Positions 55,844 through 64,000 of a stretch of DNA of 64,000 bases are shown in pieces (position 1 is the first letter of the stretch; every line of letters begins with the position of its first letter). A model generated the notes under the pieces. That model did no database searches and had not been told where the DNA came from. It was given only the letters and a program-made list of their open reading frames with translations. Both the position numbers and the translations under genes were made by a program. This DNA is from Axinella damicornis (lineage: Eukaryota; Porifera; Demospongiae; Axinellida; Axinellidae): positions 7,434,208-7,498,207 of the forward strand of contig OZ007512.1 of assembly GCA_963931865.1 (NCBI GenBank), in the 5' to 3' direction.

Positions 55844-56512
55844 ATGGATGTAAAGGGCCATTCGTCACCCTTGTATATGTCACTGACTGTCGCGTTGGCA
55901 TGGATCTACTCCGAGGAGTTTGTCAAATCTCAGTGTCCAGATGCTTTCATTGTCAAGAGCACCAGAGTGCCTGCATGTCTCCAGTTTACAATAAGCAAGA
56001 GCGGCAGCGATGAGATTCAGATTTGCTACTTTTTCATCTGCACTGTTGTGATGATATTCATATCAGTGAACTCCTCTAGACCACCCAAGGTGAATGATCT
56101 TGATCTTCTTTGTTGGAAAGCACAGTACTGTTTTTACTTCTTTTACGATAGTAATCATTTGTGTAGCGATGGTGATCTACGCAGCTTTGTTTTCTGTGTC
56201 ACTTTTGGGAATCGCAACGATTATTTCAGTTGCAGCTGTAGTCCACTTGTCCATTATTTTCCCCAAGTCTCTGATATCGTTGCGTTGTTCAAGTGGATTG
56301 ATCAATTGCGTACCACTCTTGCTCTTAAATCATCCTCTAAGCCCATATATGGAGAGAGCAGCACAACCATTTGGGATTCTTACTCTGGTGCTATGCCTCG
56401 TCTGTCTGGTGCTATCATGGTGCATGTGTATGCTGTGCACGTAGAGGGACGATACTGCTTTGAAAGCAACATCTGGTGTTCAGTGATCATGAAGGTGTGC
56501 ATGTCACCATAG
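55844..56512 (+). CDS. Open frame of 222 codons, unrecognised
   Basis: The longest uninterrupted frame of the duplicated blocks. It contains ACLQFTISKSGSDEIQICYF, a hydrophobic stretch (FFICTVVMIFISV), a Cys-rich part (YFSCSCSPLVHYFPQ) and IMVHVYAVHVEGRYCF. A run this long without stops is unlikely by chance, yet the other two copies are broken by indels. No family is recognised and no introns are evident. It may be the last functional copy, or the sequence may be non-coding with a lucky frame. The minus strand has many stops. Confidence 0.35.
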   Translation: MDVKGHSSPLYMSLTVALAWIYSEEFVKSQCPDAFIVKSTRVPACLQFTISKSGSDEIQICYFFICTVVMIFISVNSSRPPKVNDLDLLCWKAQYCFYFFYDSNHLCSDGDLRSFVFCVTFGNRNDYFSCSCSPLVHYFPQVSDIVALFKWIDQLRTTLALKSSSKPIYGESSTTIWDSYSGAMPRLSGAIMVHVYAVHVEGRYCFESNIWCSVIMKVCMSP

Positions 56513-57263
56513 AACTGACTATGTGAAAAGACTAGTGACTGGAAAGATGATTGATGATTTTGCAGATGCGTCCCGTGTCAGATGTGTATGCTGTCCACAT
56601 ACAGAGACAACAGTGATGATGCTGCTTTGAAAGCAACATCCGGTGTTCATGCAGTGATCATGAAGGAGTGTACCATAGAACTCACCTGAACGTTACCAAT
56701 CAAGTACAGCTGTATAAAGGACCGTGAAGCAATAGTGACCGGAAAGATGATTGATGATTTTGCAGATGTACTGTACCCCGTTATTTGTAGCTACCTAGAA
56801 CTTGCAATGGCACGGCAATATCCCGTGCAGAGTGAAGTAAAGGAGCGCATGAGCCATGCACCATAGGCTGAAGGCTCATATGCTCCTGTTGTTTTGAATA
56901 CAATGTAGCTAAGTGATACTATGTGGTGCACTACTACTGCTGATTCTTGCTGGATCTTTTTGCCAACAAAACAATTGATTCAGGAATTAGTTAACGTTAA
57001 CATGTTTGCAAAATAACCATTCAGACTACCATTCTCCTTTCATGCCAAGGCCAGTTGAACCTGCATGCAGATAGCTTCATTATCAGCAATATGCTCATGG
57101 ACGCGCATGATGGGATTGGACACACTAGTATTGGTAGTGACTATTTAATATCTCAATGAAGCCGGTAATAATATCCTCACAAGCCTATATACCAAACCAG
57201 ATACCTGTGCAGGGCAAAATATTAATGTTACATGTTTGTTAATATTATATTACATTATGTGCT

Positions 57264-57305
57264 TAGCCTCGTTCCCCAGCCTGGGACGGCCTGGGAACGA
57301 GACTA
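57264..57305. mobile_element. TAGCC-family MITE, minimal form, block C
   Basis: Orthologue of 49751 with one extra C (TTCCCCAGCC). Confidence 0.8.
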
Positions 57306-58049
57306 ATATAATTCTGTCCTACACCAATCAGGTGGAGGATAGGGATAAATGTCATGTAGGTATATACAGGTAATGTGTAGCCTTACCCTTCAGATATCCT
57401 ACAGTCAGGAAATTTCACTCTTTTGTGCTGTGGGCTGGTAGACCGGCCATGCATGCGCGTGCATGCATGCATATTATGCATGCGTGAATGGATCAAGTAA
57501 AAATCGGGAATAAAACACAGTCAAATGTGGGGAATTGTCCAAATTGCTTTAAAATGGATTAAAAGTTGTGCACCCCCTTCGAAGAAATGCCTGAAAATTG
57601 GAGAAACTCAATTCTTGGAAATATTCTGAAACATATTTAGAACCAATTCCCATTTCAGGGGGGTGCAAAGTGGAATGTGTGCCTAAGGTTCCATTTTTAC
57701 TTGATCCGTTCACATGTTCACAAGCCCAGCCTCGTACCCAGGCCTTCCACATACACCTGCAGTGTTTGATCACTTACTGATTGCATACTGTAAGCAATCA
57801 AAATTGAGGGGCTACAATATTAACTTGATGTTTGAAGTTTATTGTCAATTCAAGCTCTATAAATATGATTGCCATGAATGTAATCCATATTACCGAACCT
57901 ACTTCTATTATTATACCAGCACAACAGTAAACAACATGCCAATCAAGAGTGCATAAGTAGGTCACGCTATCTACTTATGCCTCTTGCAATAATGTAACTT
58001 TGCAGATTCAAAACCACATTTTGGGGCCTATATTCCATAATTTGCATTC

Positions 58050-58136
58050 ACAGTATGACATAGTGGCCTCTGCCGTTGCGGGTTTTACAGCTTCCAGCTG
58101 AGGTACGTCTTTCCTCTCCCAACACACTCCAGGCAC
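58050..58136 (-). CDS. Second zinc-finger exon, block C
   Basis: As in block B but reading CLECVGRGK after the acceptor. The stop and the alternative-frame continuation are the same. Confidence 0.3.
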
Positions 58137-58437
58137 CTGCTGTAATAATTATTGTAATGGTAACAGTTGATGGCTAATAAGTGGTAGCTACTAGCTATAA
58201 GGCTATAGCTAGCTAGCTATAACAAATTCCATGAATGACTTGATTGTAATTATAACCTGCCAAGTGAAGTAAAAGTGCACGGCTTGGCCTTGGTCATAGG
58301 GCATTGTCAGCCCTCACTCTTTAGGTGCTAGCTAGCTGGCATGCATTCCTTGTCACAGAGCTTCGAATTCTAGATCTATCACCAACCTCCCTCCCTTCTC
58401 CACCCTCACGACCACCTACTTGAATGTCCACACACAG

Positions 58438-58561
58438 TAGCCTCGTTCCCAGCCCTACACCGTTTTCTGTTCTTTGGGGCGATCTTTCGCATCCATGTAA
58501 CGTATTCATTGTCAACACAAACCAAAGCACAGAAAATGGGATAGGCCTGGGAACGAGGCTA
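58438..58561. mobile_element. TAGCC-family MITE, block C
   Basis: 124 bp, orthologue of 50651, followed by an (AC)n run. Confidence 0.8.
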
Positions 58562-59054
58562 CACACACACACACAGTGTGTGACAGCTTATGCCGTACTT
58601 ATAATACTTCATAGTCTCAGGAACGGATAACTACTGCATTTCCAGTTCCTATGCAGATAAGGTACTCTCCCACTGGCATGACTGGTAGCTAGCCTTGTGA
58701 TTGTTGCAGCTGCTGACGTAAGGTGTATAGCTATGGAATAGCCACCAACTTGACTCTGCCTAATGTGTGAGTGTTTATGCAGCATGCAGGTAATTTGGTT
58801 TCATGGCTTCTAATGTGCCTGCACAGAGTAAAGGGTGTGGTTGTATGATATTTCCTGTTCCCTTCTCAGATTGCCTAGCCCCAACGTTGCGTACTGAACT
58901 CCTCCCATATGCAAATACAGGAATTAGTATTGGTGCATGGGATTGCCTTAGATAAAGTTCTTGGAACCTGACAGTTGAATTGGATCTTGGAAAACAAAAT
59001 AGAGGGAAGAATACATTCTAGTCAAGAGTCTGTATAACTAATTGTATCATACAC

Positions 59055-59185
59055 AGATGTGCTTCTGAAGAATTCCTGTTCCATTGCAGTGGCTGCATTT
59101 ATGGAAGTTGCTGGGGCCTCGGCCCTTGCGGGTACTGCAGGTTCCAACTGAGGTTTTCCCTTTACTGCTGCATTTGGAGCATTTG
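59055..59185 (-). CDS. CXXC zinc-finger exon (SSUH2/DnaJ-like), block C
   Basis: 131 nt with the same borders as block B (CTACAG acceptor, GTGTATG donor). Encodes KCSKCSSKGKTSVG, then CSTRKGRGPSNFHKC and SHCNGTGI. Open in the zinc-finger frame. The GGGA repeat upstream is shorter than in A and B. Confidence 0.5.
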
Positions 59186-59191
59186 CTGTAG

Positions 59192-59282
59192 GTAGGTAGG
59201 TAGGTAGGGAGGGAGGGAGGGAGAGGGAGGGAGGGAGGGAGGAGGGAGGGAGGGAGGGAGGGAGGACGGAGGGAGTAGGGAG
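59192..59282. repeat. (GGGA)n microsatellite, block C
   Basis: About 17 GGGA units with interruptions. Shortest of the three copies. Confidence 0.95.
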
Positions 59283-59539
59283 GGGAGGGATGTGTGGTGC
59301 AAGGGAGAGTAGGAGGGGATGGGGAGGGAGGGATGAAAGGAAGGAGGAAACAAGGGTGAGAGTACAGAGGAAGGCCAGGAATAAGAGAGGGAGGGAGAGG
59401 AAAAACCGACAAGCCAGCAGCAATGATTGTCAAGGCAAAGGGATGTTCCAATTTCTAGTTACATGCAGAAGACCAGATGGATGAGAGGTTGGTCATCGAA
59501 TAGCTGACAACTTCATTCCCAGGTACCTGAACAGCATAC

Positions 59540-59653
59540 CTGATCCTGCAGGCTTGAAAACTAAATGTGGACCTACTGAGTGGGTCGTATGTTCAGCAAC
59601 ATCTGCCCAGAGAGTCAGACAAGCGTTCACGTCGAATAAATTAGACCGTAACC
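59540..59653 (-). CDS. Candidate exon between good splice sites
   Basis: Minus strand, 114 nt (a multiple of three), acceptor CACCTTCAG and donor CAG/GTATGC. Open text: DVNACLTLWADVAEHTTHS and GPHLVFKPAGSG. Block A keeps the frame despite a 9-nt deletion. The upstream candidate (59795-59693, FEDPN..GGSW) does not join in a fitting phase. Family unknown. Confidence 0.3.
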
Positions 59654-60239
59654 CTGAAGGTGTTGGTGAATGTTGGGATAGCTGGTTTTCACTGGTCAAA
59701 GAGCTCAAACAAATCCTCTACATTCCAAGAGCCACCTTCAAAATTTGGATCCTCAAATAGCACGTCACAAGAGGGCATTAGATTTTGATCATAAACTGCA
59801 TCCAAACTTTATTGTTGTATGTGTACTGCAGTAGTGTAGCATACTGGACTAGGATTGTAAAATTGTACACAATGCTTGTTTTCTCCAAGTTTGCAAATTA
59901 GATTGTTAAGGGGTCAAAACATACCCATGTATTGTACGTGTCTTTAAAATTGATGCCACGATTCAAAATCCGTTCCATCACAAGTATGTCTCTGGGAGAT
60001 CTACGTAAATGCAGCTACAGAAAATGAACTCCAGAAGATCTGTAAGCGAAGCTGCACCGTTTTCCGGAGACTTAGTTAGGGCCATTCGAAGAAACCTTCC
60101 GACTCTCGTAAGAAGCCTTCTGGTTTTTGGAAGAAGGCTTCCAGTTTGCAGTGAAGGTGCGTTGCAATGCAAGTGTTCGGAATCTCGGCATCAATTTTAA
60201 AGACGCCAACCGTAAGCCTGTTTGCGAAATAACAACTAT

Positions 60240-61407
60240 ACACTAGCAGGACCCTACCTTATGGACAGTAACTAGCAACGGAAACAACCAATCCGGCCTA
60301 CAACCCCCCCATCAACAGACCTACACCCCACCTCCTTCAGCTCACCAGATGCATGGCACTGTGGCAAGCTATCACACTGTGGCAATCGCGAGCAGACGCT
60401 CCACACAGCAACATAGAGTGACATGTACTACAGAACAGCAACACAGATAGAGACAGTGTAGTCAGTGGATTGCTACATGCACTACAGTGGACAATAACAT
60501 AGTGGCGCATGCTCAGGGCAATGACATAGTGTGACAATCGTATTGTAGACTCCTGCTTTGTTTGAAAGACTTTCAATTCTCTCACAGTTATGACATCTTG
60601 TGTGCATACAGGAGATTGAAAACTACATCAGGTTAGCCTCGTTCCCAGACTGAAACAACCGTAGCATGAATCGCTCCCTGCACCACGAAACTGGAAGCGA
60701 TTCGCGCTGGGGTTGTTTGGGTCTGGGAACGAGACTAAAACCCATGCTGTTTTTGGTTGCACGAAGAACGTGGAATGCCTGGTACGACATCAAGGGTAAA
60801 AGACAGTGGATGTACTGGGTCTCAGAACATCAAGTAGAGCAAAGGTATCAGGTAACATACCACACGTATCTAGATGTAGCTGGTTGATTCACCAACACTC
60901 ACCAAGCAATGAACGTGTAGATGGTTGAATTAAATAGGATGCGAAATGTAGCGTCCTCGTTCTGAAAATTTTGCCATTTGTTGATTATGTGATGCTCACA
61001 TGAGGAAATGTACCAGGACCTCCTTTGGCATATGGGACTAGGAACGAGGCTAACATCAGGTACTACATTCACACCTTACCTATTTCTTTGGGGAGGATAG
61101 GGAGGTGGGGAGGTAGGAAAAAGTTCTTAGGTCATCTAAGGTATGGAGTATGCACTAACTACGGAGTACACAAGATCGCAGTTCAATCTTTGACCTCACC
61201 TGTATTCTGCCACACCAACAGCTCACAGTTCTTGGGCCAGGTAAATTACCCCTTCCTCTCATGGTGCTGCCTTCGTAGCTGGGACAAATGATGTCATGCC
61301 CACACACCTGGTGTCAGATGAACAATTAGGATCAAAGGGTACATGTACCTGCTTCCCAGACCCACATGACCTCAATGAGATGCAAGCTTTGAAAACCACT
61401 TCATGAT
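60240..61407. repeat. U unit in block C
   Basis: Fourth copy of the U unit. Contains the MITE at 60634 and a lone MITE right end near 61040. Confidence 0.85.
60634..60737. mobile_element. TAGCC-family MITE in U unit, block C
   Basis: Orthologue of 24281, 25905 and 52996. Confidence 0.85.
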
Positions 61408-62303
61408 TGACACAGTCACTCACACAGAGGATGCTACCCACTGGGTGACATACCTGGGTGACATACCCATTGTGCAACTGCATGTGCTCTGCAGTAGATC
61501 AGCAGTGAGGAGAGAGAGCACTCGGAAAAACGCCTGTGAAATGCTGTCACTCTGGAACAACACACACAGACGATGGAGGGCGCTGCTGGTACTGCAATTA
61601 TGTACCACCAGAATGATCTTTGCTTGCTATTCATAGGGTAAAGTTTTTCTCCAAGCCCTTCAACCTTTGGCTGGCATCCCGAAGGAAGAAGGAGGTCCAA
61701 ACCTGGGACTCTACTGCTGGTGATCCAAGCACAGACACAAACATAATAGCTTCAACGTTTGACCATTTTGTTGGTTGACACACACTGCTCTCAGGTAAGT
61801 GACTCTTAACACAGCTTGTACGGCAGTGAGGGTCTCAATGCCTGTGTGGGGTGTATTAGGGATGTGGGGAGGGAGTCCAGGGCTGCAACCATGTGGCGGG
61901 GGATGCCCGGGAGTCCACGTCCATTGGGAGTATGATCCCAGCCAGTGGGGCAAGGCGAGTGAGGCAGAGGGTACTGGCGTGGGTGAATGTCTCCTCCCCA
62001 CCCTCGGAGAGATAGGATTGGCTGGAATGTAGGAGAGGTGTGTGCCAACGGGAGGGGCAATCATGAGTCATCACAACACCAATTCCCTGCAAACCTAGCC
62101 AACCAGTCTCAACCCTCACTCATATAGTGGTGGGTCACCATAAGCAGTGACCCAGGAATGAGACGCACCACAGAGGTCAGCTAAGATACGTAAGCTTACC
62201 TCTGATCCCACCCCTCCCATGCTCTAACGAGCAGGGGTCCACCATCTTCCCCATTAGAACCGACATCAGAGAGGGGTCAATCCACTCCTCCTCCCCCTCA
62301 CCA
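61408..62303. other. No gene recognised
   Basis: Opposing GC-rich frames at 61711-62119 lack a recognised domain. No repeat partner in the window. Confidence 0.3.
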
Positions 62304-62537
62304 GTGTCACCAGCCCCCCCACACCTCTCTGCACCCTTCACAGGACAGCTGGTTATCCCGGAATCCTGCAATGAGAGAACAAGACATCCATTACTCATGT
62401 GTTCAGTGCCTCATACGCACATGCTTGAGGGAGCCTTGTCTTTGCCAAGTGACTGTGTGTGCAAGTGTTGTGGCAGATATGTTCACAGAACCGGCACATT
62501 TAGAAACCTTTTGCACCACATTTTGACATGCCAATGA
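62304..62537 (+). other. Open frame with a zinc-finger-like motif
   Basis: Near its end the frame reads CVCKCCGRYVHRTGTF..LLHHILTC, a C-x-x-C-G-R-x(n)-H-H-x-x-x-C pattern reminiscent of the C2H2-like finger of some transposable-element proteins. No flanking domain supports it. Confidence 0.2.
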
Positions 62538-62855
62538 AGTCAAAGTTGGCACAAACAGCACTCCTGCTCTGTAGGATGACTGACATGCCATTTAATTCTG
62601 CCATAAACGAACCAAAATTCACAGAAACAGCACTCCTGGTGAATGACAGCACACCAAGGATACACAGTGAAGCCAGCAAAGATCATTGTACGTACACTGC
62701 CATTGTTGCGGAGGGCGTCCAGAGAGCAGTTCCAAAGCCTTCTACACCTCCAATTTTTGATCGTTTACAATGCAAATACTTGTGCATGGTGTACAAGGCT
62801 GGGAACGAGGCTATGCATGCAGCTATAGCACACTACTATGCTAGGTATCTTGGGC

Positions 62856-63050
62856 TAGGAACGAGATATGAAACTGGGATTTGCACCATTGTGATCAGCA
62901 TGAATGGAGCATTCCATTCTGCTGTTGGTTGAATTTGGCTTACTGCATTTTTCAAAAATGTGACTGAGATTAAACATTAGGACGTCATTTGAAAGCTCCA
63001 TTATGCTGATGATAATGGCACAATCCCCAGCTTCATATCTCATTTACATA
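62856..63050. mobile_element. Palindromic MITE, GAGATATGAA ends, copy 1
   Basis: About 195 bp. The left arm GAGATATGAAACTGGGATTTG pairs with CAATCCCCAGCTTCATATCTC, and the pairing extends about 50 bp inward (ATCAGCATGAATGGAGC against GCTCCATTATGCTGAT). A TAGCC-type right end (GGCTAGGAACGAG) lies just outside. Confidence 0.75.
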
Positions 63051-63267
63051 CCACATACACACACACAAACACACACACACCTCAGATGAGTGTGTGAACC
63101 CTGACCCCGGCATACACTCAAATAACCCCAATACAAATTTAGCTGGATGCCTGACTTCAATACTCTTTGATGACATGCCAACTCTCCCTATCCATCGAGG
63201 ACTGGGAACGAGGCTATGAATAACTATGTGTACACAGCAGCATAGACTCATTCCAGAGAGCAGTTCC

Positions 63268-63402
63268 GGGATTTGCACCATTGTGATCAGCATGAATGGA
63301 GCATTCCATTCTGCTGTTGGTTGAATTTGGCTTACTGCATTTTTCAAAAATGTGACTGAGATTAAACATTAGGACGTCATTTGAAAGCTCCATTATGCTG
63401 AG
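63268..63402. mobile_element. Palindromic MITE, copy 2, right arm truncated
   Basis: 135 bp virtually identical to 62878-63011 (offset 391 bp), ending at TTATGCTGA where a GAGGAGGTTAGGCAACTG pair starts (63398 and 63434). Confidence 0.8.
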
Positions 63403-63530
63403 GAGGTTAGGCAACTGAAAGCTCCACAGCCTGAGGAGGTTAGGCAACTGCCAACAGAACGTGGGTCAAAGTTAACACACCATGTGGAAAGCACACCTAA
63501 ACAATTAACTAACTTATCCCATTATGCTGA

Positions 63531-63611
63531 TAGCCTTTTTCCAAGCCTCTATGGCCGCTTGCAGTATGAAAAGTGGCAAAAGCTGGGCGTGGAGGCCCGT
63601 GAGCAAGGCTA
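63531..63611. mobile_element. TAGCC-family MITE, degenerate
   Basis: 81 bp with ends TAGCCTTTTTCCAAGCC and GCCCGTGAGCAAGGCTA. Contains CGCTTGCAGTAT, shared with the copy at 63661. Confidence 0.65.
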
Positions 63612-63660
63612 CGGTAATGCAGCTGATCAGGACATTCTTGTCCCCAGTGTGTCAAATCAC

Positions 63661-63747
63661 TAGCCTCGTTCCCAAGCCTTCTCACCCGCTTGCAGTAGAG
63701 CTGCGAGCAACAAATACAGGGGTGAGAAGGCTCGGGAATGAGGCCAT
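63661..63747. mobile_element. TAGCC-family MITE
   Basis: 87 bp, TAGCCTCGTTCCCAAGCCTT to GGCTCGGGAATGAGGCCA. Arms TTCTCACCCGCTTGCAGTA pair with GGTGAGAAGG. Confidence 0.8.
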
Positions 63748-63920
63748 CAAATTACAGCAGTTGAACTGTACACATGTATCCCATGCCACAAGCATAGAGC
63801 CACACCCTCTACATAGCAACAATAATATTCATAGATGACTTTGGCACCTGGACAACAGATGGAAACACCCACTGTGGAATTCCCATGACTGGAAATTCTG
63901 CAACACTTCACTGTATATAC

Positions 63921-64000
63921 ATTAAGATTTTAACCGTGTGTCTGTCTGTCTGTCTGTCTGTGTGTAACGGAAGTGGGATGTTCGTGGGGCGGGACTAGAC
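63921..64000. repeat. Start of dispersed repeat, cut by window end
   Basis: ATTAAGATTTTAACCGTGTG, a (TCTG)n run and AACGGAAGTGGGATGTTC match 12950-13020. The rest should continue past the window. Confidence 0.75.

Larger units (their letters stand above)
54655..61407. repeat. Segmental duplication block C
   Basis: Near-tandem neighbour of block B, same orientation. Contains all landmarks of B plus a unique 240-bp stretch at about 57480-57720 and a longer right end. The right end matches the second U unit of A (ACATGTACCTGCTTCCCAGA), then stops at 61407. Confidence 0.9.

Noticed and set aside
61711..62119. Reverse-transcriptase fragment in the GC-rich opposing frames
   Set aside because: No YxDD, no palm motifs. 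Proline/glycine richness alone made it look coding.
1..64000. tRNA or rRNA genes
   Set aside because: I looked for a B-box-like GGTTCGAATCC and rRNA core words and found no convincing match. A covariance-model scan would settle it.

Overview
The window is animal (metazoan) nuclear DNA, most likely from a demosponge. It has no bacterial operons, ribosome-binding sites or long intronless genes. Coding signal comes as short exons with GT/AG borders, scattered among dense repeats. The sponge assignment is inference. It rests on three things: remains of NLR genes (Death domain, NACHT P-loop, leucine-rich repeats), a CARD/TPR-type protein and its C-terminal domain module, and a polymorphic-outer-membrane-like beta-helix membrane protein, in the combination I know from demosponge gene sets. 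The species cannot be named from this sequence.

Layout. 1-5.5 kb: the end of a plus-strand gene (719-840), then a decayed minus-strand beta-helix/membrane gene (5497 down to 1096). 6.6-13 kb: MITEs, a Ty3/gypsy RNase H fragment, a decayed TPR gene, a Penelope-type fragment and a decayed module of a sponge signalling protein. 13-17.6 kb: foldback and terminal-inverted-repeat elements. 17.7-27.3 kb: block A of a segmental duplication. It carries the first exons of a TMA16-like gene, a CXXCXGXG zinc-finger exon (SSUH2/DnaJ-like) next to a giant GGGA repeat, and a transposon insertion. Its right-hand 1.6 kb is tandemly doubled. 27.3-33.9 kb: accessory DNA with a FLYWCH remnant, a 2A-like motif (DVERNPGP) and hAT-like elements. 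33.9-35.6 kb and 41.7-44.65 kb: two damaged NLR loci. 47.7-53.6 kb and 54.66-61.4 kb: blocks B and C, near-tandem copies of block A. 61.4-64 kb: palindromic elements, ending inside a dispersed repeat also found near 13 kb.

Two themes run through the window. First, about 25 short palindromic elements share the end TAGCCTCGTTCCCAGGC. Several have 7-8 bp target-site duplications, which points to non-autonomous hAT transposons, and a broken hAT transposase tail lies at 53.6 kb. Second, nearly every recognisable coding unit is frameshifted, truncated or missing a core part, so this reads as a graveyard of innate-immunity and receptor genes reshaped by duplication and transposition. Uncorrected sequencing indels could explain part of this. 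The best candidates for intact function are the TMA16-like exons of block A, the zinc-finger exons of blocks B and C, and the 2A-bearing exon.
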